Shown piece after piece: positions 54,535 through 64,000 of a stretch of DNA of 64,000 nt. The DNA is taken from positions 8,564,606 to 8,628,605 of the forward strand of contig NC_135009.1 of assembly GCF_051020985.1 (NCBI RefSeq). Reading direction: 5' to 3'. The stretch comes from Nomia melanderi. Its lineage: Eukaryota; Arthropoda; Insecta; Hymenoptera; Halictidae. The notes under the pieces were generated by a model, which saw nothing but the letters and a program-made list of their open reading frames with translations, did not search any database and was not told the origin of the DNA. Numbering within the stretch: the stretch's first letter is position 1; each line of letters starts with the position of its first letter. Made by a program: the position numbers and the translations under genes.

Positions 54535-55969
54535 TCGAAAAAGCAAAAGGAAAAGCCTATTGATTAGCGAACGTGAAAACCATCAAAACTTTCGCACACA
54601 CCCAATAGAGATGGTTCTGGAGAGAGCTGAAGGATATCGAGTCGCGTGGGGTAGGTCAGGCGTCCTCGGTCTGAGGCAGGAATGATTCATTTTCGGAATG
54701 GGCTTCGTCGGGACATTCGCATGCGAATTGTGTCCGAGGGAGCCCGGCACTTCACAGTCCCCCCTCCTCTACCCACCGTCGTCTTTCCTTATTCGTCGGA
54801 AAATGAGGAAGGAAGAGGGTCAAGAAAACTTTTTGATTCATTGAGAATTTCTTCATTGATTTATACTGCTCGCGCGTGGAACTAGGAGAATGATATATTT
54901 CATAAATCTGTAATAAATACAATTCAATTATCCTTGGTATCCACATTTTCGTGTCCCGGAGATACTTTGGAGTACCATTTTCAATAAAGTTAACAATCGA
55001 ATAAACTGTAATATATATTTTTATATTAACAAATAATACGATTTGATTTCTTTGAAACTTAATCAGTGTGAATGGTATTATTGTATTCTTTCGCTTTCCA
55101 CTCGAAATCAAATGTTATATTCAATACACATATACATTATATATAATATTATAATATTAGACCCTTAACCTACAATTTCTTTCATAACTTCGCCCACCAT
55201 AATTACTTTGACATTAATCGTTAACTAGAAACAAAGTAAAATCGAATATTATTTATACTCCAATTCTTCCAAACAAATTTTAAATACTCAACAAAGACGT
55301 ATAACGAGGATTTAGTGTCATATTGATACACAATAATAAATATAAAATTCAAGTCGGATCGAGGCAAGTATGCTCGATCGAATCATCATTGGAAAAAGAT
55401 GAAAAGACCGAGATGTACGTTCGAACGATGAAGACAGCAATGCTTATCGCGCGACCCGCGACACCCCATTTCCTCTAAACAGAATAATCTGTCGCCGAGG
55501 TATTTTCAGCGAAGAAAATCGTTCTCTAACGGAACGAATTAGCCGGGGAAGCGGGTCAGTGTCACTCTCACGGGAGAAATCATTCCCCGTACCCTTCACT
55601 TCACGCGCCACGCTTCACAAAACTATTAAAATTCCGCGTAATCACGGAGTGTCATCCGCGCTGCTGACCATCGGAGAAACGAATCCAAGGTGCGGCCTTC
55701 TACGACATTTCCACGGCCGATACTTCATCGTTGAAACGAACTTTTCCATCAACGAAAGGGGCAGAGGGAGATTTGCAATTTTCCCGCCGATTGAACTTTG
55801 ACGACACTTAACCGGTTCAGACGCGGTTCCAACGTGAAGTTTCTGCGTATGCTCCAATTGGAGATTGGATAATCGAATGTCTATCGTGAAATCGCGTTTT
55901 CTTGTATTTAGTAATAAATTCTACAGATGCGTTATTAGTTTATAGTGTCAAAAACAGCATTTTTGTTCA

Positions 55970-56096
55970 AAGTGTCTAGTATTCTTCATTGTTCAAGTGC
56001 GTTGAACAATCATTCATGTGCATCCTGAAACCATGTTTCCTTATATTGAATAATACAATTTCTGGTATTCTTCATTGTTCAAGCACGTTAATACAT
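55970..56096. repeat. Duplication of a TCTAGTATTCTTCATTGTTC block
   Basis: The block starts at 55975 and recurs at 56061 as TCTGGTATTCTTCATTGTTC, followed in both cases by AAG(T/C)(G/A)CGTT. Shift 86 bp. Confidence 0.8.
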
Positions 56097-56784
56097 CGAT
56101 AATTTCCAATATACAAAAATATTAAATCCACGTTGGTCCCTATTCTTCTTATTTCTCTATACTTATCGATTTATCTTTACATTCTTTGCTATAATATTTA
56201 TCGTATTTTATTTAGTATTTATCATTGTAAACTATTTAATATTTCCAATATTATTGATAATTATATTGTATACTCACTCATTACTTTATTAGTTTATTGT
56301 GAAATCAAAAATCCGTGGTTCGATCGAGAAATCGAGCAGAAATCGCGAGGACTCAAAGAAAATCTGGCGAAGGTGAAAATAGTAGATCGAGGATCAGGCG
56401 AGAATTTATCGCGCGACTCGCGTCGAATCGCGAATGCGGGATCGAAAATGCTTTGTTTACACACCCCTCTCTATCCAAGTGCCCAGTCGACGCATATAAA
56501 TTCAATAGTATCGGGACCGCTCTTGAACCTGCATCGACGGCTCCGTTTCTATTTACTCGCGGCGCGTTTCCAGTCTTATAATCAGAAGTCCGGTCGCGTT
56601 CGTACAATGTAACCCGAGTGCGGCGCTCGACGGCGTTATTTTCAAGGACCCCCGGCTTTACCTTGCCCATGCGAACTATTATCGAAGATCCAGTTTTGAT
56701 CGAGATAATTCCTCTCGATGCTCCTTCGAAGTGGCGTCAACGAAACATTGGACTTCGTTGTGCAAGCTGCTCGAATTATTATTA

Positions 56785-56970
56785 AAGCATTTCTTTAACC
56801 TCGAAGTTAATAAGTAAATCAAAATTGAAAATTGTAAAGCTCCCTTTTCTAGTAATTGCATCTTTCGCAAATAAGCTGTTCAAGTTTGAAGTTTCGAGTT
56901 TTTTAAAGGAATCATTTACCTATCTCGAAGTTAATAAGTAAATCGCGGTAAACAATTGTACAAATTCCTA
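56785..56970. repeat. Diverged duplication, shift about 124 bp
   Basis: TCGAAGTTAATAAGTAAATC occurs at 56801 and again at 56925, exact over 20 bp, each followed by an AATTGTA-containing stretch. Confidence 0.85.
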
Positions 56971-59342
56971 ATCCAAAAGTTGGCAAATACACTACCACCA
57001 AAAATATTATCAATTTGCCTTTCATTAATTTCACTGTAGTCTAAATATTAAATGAAACAACAGACCACGAAATCCTTCATCCCCTAAACTAACATTGTCC
57101 GAATACTTTCCAAACATTTCCAACCTCATACTCAAATATCCAATAATTGTACAAACACAAAAGATCTCATCTAACTAATATTTCAGAATTTACACTGGAA
57201 ACTAATCAAATTCAAAGATCCAATCTTCCGAAATCCCATTATTTCCCAAACATTCCCCGCCAATTTTCATCACGCCCATTCAAACGCAACTAAAAACTTT
57301 TACGATCATAATACCGCGGCACCTCGTAAGTACGAGCGTTTCACCGAGTTACGCTCGCGTGTGTTTCACCAGTTTTCCAAAGGAGACGCAAGTACGCGTG
57401 GCCATGGGACGGCAGATACATCGGCGGACTTATTATGGCTAGGCGGTATGATATACAACCGGCGGTCGCAATTATTTCTCGTTCCGCTGCAGGTGTTTGT
57501 CGCAACGTTTCAGCCCGTGAATCTACCAGATTTCACGCCGCGACGATTTTCTGTGTTCACCGACGTCCGCGGCACAAACACGCTCGTAATAATTCTTGTC
57601 GTTCAAGCGTATCCGGAAACAGGCTGTTAACCATGAAACCCGCAAAGAAATGGCTTCTGTGCCGATTTCATAACCCGCGGAACAGAGAGAGACGAACGTA
57701 AACAGCGAACGAGAGAGAAACACCGTCGATCTATTAATTATTTCCTTTTTGCAGGGTACACGGAGAAGAAAAAAATCGAATCAAGTTTCAGTTCAGCCGA
57801 TTTCACCGTTGGCGCGGGCAACGGAGTTTTTCGGGGAGATCGTAGCAGATCGTGCCAGCACGTTGACGCTGAAACAGCGATCGGCGGCGGCTCGTTCCGC
57901 GGAATATTTATAACTTGAGAAATTACAGGCTCTGGCTGTCATTTATTATTCATAAATCATTCAATTATATTTCCGATTGCCATTCGAGCCCGATTAACAT
58001 CGCTGTTTTGCATCTTTGATCAGCGCCGGCTTAGAGAACAGCTGCTCCGGTGAGCTACCGTTGCTCGCCGTTTAGATCTGTCGAGATACCCACCCACTTT
58101 TTCTTTTTTTTGTGCTGCCTTCGGAGTGTCTACAACGGGAACGGCGCGAGTAATTATTTTATTAGTTATTTGATTAACCAGAGCCGGACTTTATTATACG
58201 CTTCGCGAGTGTGGATTGTGTTGGAGCTCCCGGTTGCTGTCCTCGCTGGGTCCTGATGATCGCAATCGAACGATTCGTTCGGTGAAATGTTCGTGAGATG
58301 AAATCTTATGGACTTCCTTATTATCTTGTGGATAAGGAATTCGAATATATTTCAGTGGTGTTTCCTCAAGGATCAAGCCTTTAAAAACGAAAATCATTTT
58401 AGGTACTAGTGAGTTGTAGTTCAAATAAGGATGAAACAAAGTAGACGAATGGAAATAGTATTGTATTGTTGAGAAACCTTTTCTAAAAACGTTACAAATA
58501 TTAAGTAGAGATAGAATATAGGAATATTAAACAAAGACGTGGTGGATACACGAGATCATTAACGCTTATGTTGCCAACTGAACTCTCATTCAACGAAATT
58601 TTAGCATCACGATACTTTTGAATAAATTCTTTTTTCGAAGCAGAAATCCCTGTGAAAATGTTCGGCGAAAGAAAATTGAAAAGAATTCTATCAAATTATT
58701 ATGAAACCACGAGAAAATTGCATAGAGGAAAATTTCAAAATAAACACGTTAAAATCTGTCGATACACTAGAACAGGTCGATGTATTATTTAACGTGTTTA
58801 CAGTTAAGTCGTTCGTCCCACATTCGTACGTTCCAATTTCCTTTTCGCTCGGATCGGCGAGAGGAAAAGGACGAGAAGGGATGAATAAGTAACACGGCGG
58901 ACCGGAATTAGAGTTTAAGCGTGTACGTGACGTACGCGCGCGGCGCAGTGTAGGCGGACAGGAATAATGCCGCTGGAAAACGGAATCATCGATGGATCGA
59001 CAGCCCGGGAAGGCGACGCGATCGAAACCAACGGAGAAGAACGTGTTACGCGTTCATAGGAAAAAGATATTCGAAAGAGAAACGAGTCTAATTAGTTCGA
59101 GCGAAGGCACACCTCCTTTTACACGCGCATTAACCCTTGCTGCAGCAACCAAAATATCTGCGTTCGTTCAAACCTCAATGTTGCAATACGTTTTGCGAAA
59201 GTGTCTTATTTTCAAAGTAAAAATCGATGCTAGCTAATAGCTAATAAAGAGGTTTTTTGTATTTATTTGTTTCTACTTATTTAAATATTTCTACATAATA
59301 ATAGTGACAATTAGCTGTTAATAAGCAACAAATCTTGCTACT

Positions 59343-59573
59343 TTAATACTAAATGTACCGTGACCAGTCAAATGACCAGTTTTAAAGTTTGATTTAGAAC
59401 TCTTTCCTTTCGTTCATTTAACTTCATATCGACTCCCATATCGTCCAATCAATCAATCTTTCAATTCTTATCTCTCCTATTTGTGTCTCTACTAACAAAT
59501 ATTTGTCGTCTAACTTGTTCACCTTTATTTCATAACAAATTAATCAATTGGTTACGGTAGGAATATACACGTA
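59343..59573. mobile_element. Probable family A MITE, right end degraded
   Basis: The left end TTAATACTAAATGTACCG, followed by CCAGTCAAATGACCAG, has the family A terminus and its inner GTCAAAnGAC motif (here AGTCAAATGAC). A GGTTACGGTAGGAATAT stretch at about 59550 could be the inverted right terminus (compare GGTCACGGTACATTTAGT), but TTAA is lost there. End coordinate approximate. Confidence 0.55.
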
Positions 59574-59594
59574 CAAATTATCAATACGTTAATT

Positions 59595-59822
59595 TTAACC
59601 CTAAATATTCCAGAAGTATTTCACTGGAAACACTCAACATTTTTTAACGAGATACGGACGACATTTTCTAAAACTAAATTGACAAGGAATAGAACTATTT
59701 TATTTCAATATTGCGTATATTCATGCATTATACAAAGTTTAATATTAAATATCAAACTTTACAATTTTGCTGTGTCAAATCTATTGGGGACTGAGGAACG
59801 CCACTAGAGAGCAAAAGATTAC
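59595..59822 (-). mobile_element. Family B MITE copy, 228 bp, reversed
   Basis: The left TTAACCCTAAATATTCC... leads to TTTCACTGGAAACACTCAACATTTTTTAACGAGATACGG, matching 17377 (TTTCATTGAAAATATTCGACACTTTCTGACGAGGTATGG). The right side GGGGACTGAGGAACGCCACTAGAGAGCAAAAGATTAC corresponds to the GTGGyGACTGAG side, with rearranged or changed bases. Right TTAA appears as TTAC. Confidence 0.72.
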
Positions 59823-62800
59823 AAATAAGATAACGTCGTACCTAAATTTTCGCGATCATTCCTCTACTTTCTATTCTACGCACTCATGTTTGTCGCGAGA
59901 TAAACAAAGAACACACAAAAATAAATTACTCTTGCCCCTGTGGGGTTCCGACTTTCATCAACGAACGATGCACGCACGCGTGCTTCACGCTCGGTGCGAG
60001 TAAATTGGACGCGAGGAGCTGATAGGAGAGATTCAAGGCCAGCGGCGAGTAGCCGCGAAGGAGAATAGCGCATTTTTCTAGGCTATTGATTGCGTCTACC
60101 GAATATAGGGTAATATTCAATCTACTTAATGGCACGGTTGCCTGCGTGCACCGTCCTCGATTTCATCTCACCGTCGTCGTCGGCCCGCGACGCTGGAACA
60201 CCGGGCCTTCGCGCCTCTTTTTTTCGTTCCACTTCTGCGCCTAAGCGAAATATATACGCGCACTTATACGCCGACCGTATGTACGGGCGAGAGCAACAAC
60301 CGTCGGTCGCGTTAGAGGAACGATTTTATCTCCGTTACCAGCGCCGAGCGTGATCCATTTTTATTTAAGCGGCTTTTACATGCCCGCCAGGAATTTAGAA
60401 ACTTCTGTCGTTCCCATCGAATTTATTCTAATTCGATCGTTAAACCTGAAGCCGGCGTTATGGGAACTTTCTACGATCGAAGGATTAAAGTGCAGCTGTC
60501 CGGAAATGGGAGTAGCAGCAAGTTGCACGCGTATGAAATTCTGTTGGTCGGATTCGGGCAGTTTAAAGATTCGCTGCTTTCGAATTAATGTGTCTGAGTA
60601 AAATAACTGGGTCATTTATTTGGTTTAACTTTAGATCACTAATATCTCATCAATATAAACGATTGTTCATTTCTGAAATAAGAAATTATTTTAGATGCGT
60701 GCTGAAATAGAGCTATCGATAATATTTATGAGGAATTTAAGATAGGCTATTTAAGGACACGGTGAAATGAAAAAGTTTTGTCGTATCTATAACCGAAGAT
60801 GCTAAACTTACTACTAGCTCTTAATATAACAATTGTATTAAAAAATTTCTAAAATAAATTTTAAATAAGTTATATAACAACAAGATGAAAAGGAAATGAT
60901 TCACCTTATCGGCGACCAAAGACCATACACTGAATAATCGAAGTGTAAAGGCAAACGACGCTCCCATCGCCGAAAATTCAGCGCCGGGTGTGCGGCTTCA
61001 AAGAAATTGCATAAAACGCGGGCGCACAGTGTGCCAGGCGTGCGAAAAAGAAAGGAGATCGTGTTTTGAATGCGACGCCGCAAGAAGTAACGCCGAGAGA
61101 AACCCAGTTATCGAGAGACTTTTATGGAGAGGTCGACGAGCAACGGCTGCTCCCGGCGAAACGGCCACGTTTCTCTCCGACTTGCGTGAATTCCACGATC
61201 GTGTACGTACAACGCGCAATGAAAAACGCCCGATTTCCTACGTGCCGCCTCGATCGATCGATCGACACGGCAATTCAACGATCCAAAACACCGCGGCAAG
61301 ATGATCGACCAACGTTCTCCATCGATCGAGGCTCTGACTAATTCCGTCCAGTGAATCATTGCGTCGAACGAACTCGATCGAACTGCGAGCCGCACGTCGA
61401 CGCGCTGCTGTATCGAACAAACTCGGTCGAGAGTCGACGATCGGATTATCGAATCCAAAGATCAACGGCAAGAATATTAATTAGACTTGAGGAACCTTTA
61501 TGCAGAATAAAGTTTCTTTCGCGTAAGCTAGAAAGACCGAAGTCAAACAAAAATGTTCCTGCGACGATTCGGTCGTACCAACCGGTCCAATTAAAAATAT
61601 AATTAAATTCATCGAACGGTACGCTTTATCTTAATTCTCGTATCGATCTTTGATGTAAATAGATACATGCCAACCATCGGATAACAATATAAACACGTGT
61701 TTCAGTAACTGCCCGTTGGAGTAGCTAAAGGCGGGTAGCTAAAGTTAGCAGTGATCGAGATAGAGCCCCTTAATCCGAAGAACTGATTAGAAAATCCTCT
61801 GCCAGTTCCATGGGAGCGTCTAATAGACTACTTTCCATCGAACCCGGAAACATTGGGGCGTCTGATATCTATTAAACCGCGGCGTTCTCCGCCCTTTTCC
61901 CTATCAATCAGCTAATGATCCGCTCTCGATCAGCCGCGCCGCGGCGGAACTCGCTCCAATTTCCCGGTGAATACTGGCACAGGAAAAAGGAACGAAACCC
62001 GACCTGGCGCGGCGCGTAGGATCGAGAGCTCGTCCGGGTTTCCCGTGATCCGAATGGCCACGGACAAAACGAACACGCGCGACGCGAAAGGATTTCTAAA
62101 CGATCGACGCCGGCCATCTCTAACATCTCCCGACCGATACACCTCTAACCTAGAAACCCAGGACTGCTGCCTATCGAAAGAAAAATCGGTGGTTTCTCCT
62201 CCGGTGAAAAATCGAGTCTTCCGCCTCGGTCTCGATGAGACCGTTCCAGTTTCCCATGCGTGACCCACTGTGGGATCGCGCCGGGACCAGTTCCCGACCC
62301 GCCCGCGTGTCTCCTCCACGACTCTCATGCGTTCTTGCCACCGGGCGTGGTGAACGGACGAGGTGTGTTTCGAGAAGAAGGAAAACCTGGCCAGCTGGAC
62401 ACGCTTCTTCGTACTTTTCCCACAGTTTCTTTGGTCGTCAGGTTGAAGAACGCGGTGAACGGATTGACGGAAAGATCGGAATAAATAGAGCGAAGATGAG
62501 TCTCCATGCAAATTGCGGTTTCTAGGATCTAATTCAGTGGGAAGTAGGTGGCAACTTGTTGCTTGGTTCTTTGGGTGAGAGAATATTCATTCTTTTTGTT
62601 TCAATTAGATTCATCTGGTATATATCATTTATTAGTCTAATATTGTAATGTTTAACACTAGGTTCACACGTCGATACGATCCATATTAAATTTCACAATT
62701 TCATTATTTGTTGATAGTGTATATTTTAGTAAATGTTTAAATCTCCAATTTCCAAGATCTATATGTCCGAACATCAATACTTCTATCCACAAACTCAACA

Positions 62801-64000
62801 CCAACGATCTATTCCCAACGCGTTTTACACCTACCGCTACTTCATCACAATTCAAACCATTTGCACCACGAAAACATCCGACGCGTGTCGAAATGAAGGA
62901 GTAAACCGAAGACCAATCTTCGCTGTTGTTAATTGCCGAAGAGATTCCACCGCACACAACCGATACATTACCGATTTAATTCTGTTCTATCTGTTATTTA
63001 CGTACCGAAACTGGCGTGCAATAAAGTTCGCGATTATTATTCGTTTTATTACACCGCGAACAACGAGGGAAGGAGAAGAAAGAGAAAAAGAAAAAATGAA
63101 CGAAGGAAGGAGAGAAAAGAACGCGACGGGGGAAGAGGCCAATCGCGCGGAGGCTTCTTCAATGAAAAATAATAATAAAGCAGTCGGTGTCGGGGCGGGT
63201 TTGAATATTGATTGGCTGGTGGCGGTGTGGGCTTGATAATGCACGGCCAGATAAAGGGGAAAGTTATCAGGCGGTGGAGTTTATGGGGAAACAAAAGCGG
63301 CCGTGATTTACGGACTCCTTCCTCGAAAAATCTCGAAACGGCCGCGACGCGAGAGCACTGGCAACGATAACGTCGCGCTTTCTTTCTTCTGTTTACAGTT
63401 CGCGAGGAGACAGCCCATTATCGGGCATTGATAAAGAATCGGCTGCTAATCACGCGTGCACTCCCGGCCGCGGAGAACGTCGCCTCAAATTTTTCGTGGA
63501 CCGTGGCAACTGTAACTGTACATCGAACTTAATCGGATCGAATTCGATTGAGTTTAATCTAATTTCATTGAATTCAAGCTAATTTAATTCATTCGTACAG
63601 GCAGACAATAAGCCTTCCAGCATGCAAAAGAGAAAACGTTGAACCAAACGCAGGGCAATCATTATTTTATACGGTCCGAGGATCGAACGTCCCCGTGGAT
63701 CGAAACGTTCAATTAATTCGAGGATCGGCGAAACTATCCGATAACTCGACTACTGTTAAATCGGATCACCGCGGGTTTCCCGGGGGAAACGAAAAGATAT
63801 CGGTTCGCGGAAATGATAAATCGCGTTTCGATGAGAGCGCATTCCGTGTCGCGCGTAGCCCCCTGCCCGTGGATCTTCGTTTCGAAAGCGTTTCCCGGTA
63901 TCGATTACCGTACCTCCAGGTTTCGAAACCCGGTTTCTTCGATAGAACCTTACGGTACCAAATTGAGAGTGGCTGGAGTCGGAGAAATACACGGTGTCAC
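59823..64000. other. Non-coding stretch, no gene seen
   Basis: CpG-rich at about 60000-60340, 60950-61480, 61860-62470 and 63250-63500; AT-rich at 60600-60900 and 62540-62720. Frames of 116 to 193 codons (minus 61108-61458 and 61930-62511, plus 62733-63236) are in these islands, overlap opposite-strand frames and show no domain. A short (TCGA) run is at 61250-61265, a purine-rich run at about 63060-63135. TTAACACTAGGTTCACA at 62652 resembles a lone family A terminus. Confidence 0.5.

Larger units (their letters stand above)
54535..59342. other. Long non-coding stretch, no gene seen
   Basis: AT-rich at 54880-55360, 55860-56300 and 56880-57300; GC- and CpG-rich at 56330-56680, 57330-57900 and 58790-59060. 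The longest frame is 159 codons (plus 56133-56612), with antisense overlap and no domain. 57925-57980 is AT-rich with several TTATTATTCATAAAT-like words that would suit homeodomain binding, but this is weak. Two small duplications are listed separately. Confidence 0.5.

Noticed and set aside
61930..62511. 193-codon minus-strand open frame
   Set aside because: It lies in GC-rich DNA with three overlapping plus-strand frames of 74 to 98 codons, is Arg/Ser rich and shows no domain or homology that I recognise.
62652..62670. TTAACACTAGGTTCACA as a family A copy
   Set aside because: Only one end matches; no inverted partner or shared interior was found within 1.3 kb.

Overview
This 64 kb window looks like non-coding DNA from an arthropod nuclear genome. 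I infer a hymenopteran, most likely a bee. The grounds are the mosaic of AT-rich stretches and short GC-rich islands, CpG that looks undepleted by eye, many purine/pyrimidine microsatellites, and short transposon relics ending in TTAA or TA. No species can be named from the sequence alone, and the order-level assignment is an inference.

I found no protein-coding gene, rRNA, tRNA, recognisable miRNA or CRISPR array that I can support. The longest open frames (161 to 193 codons) lie in GC-rich or low-complexity DNA, usually overlap equally long frames on the other strand, and show no recognisable domain. The window is therefore either a gene desert or the inside of a very long intron. Sequence alone cannot decide between these, because short exons could be missed by eye.

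What can be supported is repeat biology, in three layers. (1) At least ten small non-autonomous DNA-transposon-like elements (about 160 to 440 bp) with TTAA or near-TTAA termini and visible inverted termini, plus several fragments. They fall into about five families: A, TTAAYRCTARAnyTACyG (17939, 38383, 50892, 54308, probably 59343); B, TTAACCCTTnGyACT (15112, 17377, 19938, 24378, 51244, 59595); C, TTAACCAGTTAG (8855, 18759); D, TTAACnCGTTGArTGCC (9735, 25962); E, TTAACACTTAACAGA (15461). One further element (24782) has a 19-bp TIR of its own. Termini of this kind resemble piggyBac-type MITEs. (2) Three elements with TACAGGGTG-like ends at TA (24452, 29294, 49711), in the style of Tc1/mariner-type MITEs; one is nested inside a family B copy. 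(3) Local tandem duplications and minisatellites with units from 7 to 341 bp, including a 35-bp unit whose repeated core could fold as a GNRA-capped hairpin (2850-2992), a 35-bp minisatellite (47629-47820), a roughly 110-bp array of about five copies (33640-34215), and several pairwise duplications.

Region by region: 1-8.8 kb has GC islands, a GAA tract, the hairpin minisatellite and a large TATTTAGA/TATTTATA octamer array. 8.8-20.1 kb is the densest MITE zone, with two local duplications. 20.1-26.2 kb holds diverged duplications and a three-element transposon cluster (24.38-24.99 kb). 26.2-35 kb holds a TA-flanked element and an old tandem array. 35.1-36.3 kb holds a possible regulatory patch (E-box, NRF1/Ewg-like palindrome, TATA-like box) beside a CTGG array and a TTC-rich array. 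36.3-50 kb holds duplications, alternating purine-pyrimidine tracts, a perfect 24-bp palindrome and a minisatellite. 50-64 kb has further MITEs, a heptamer array and GC-rich non-coding islands.
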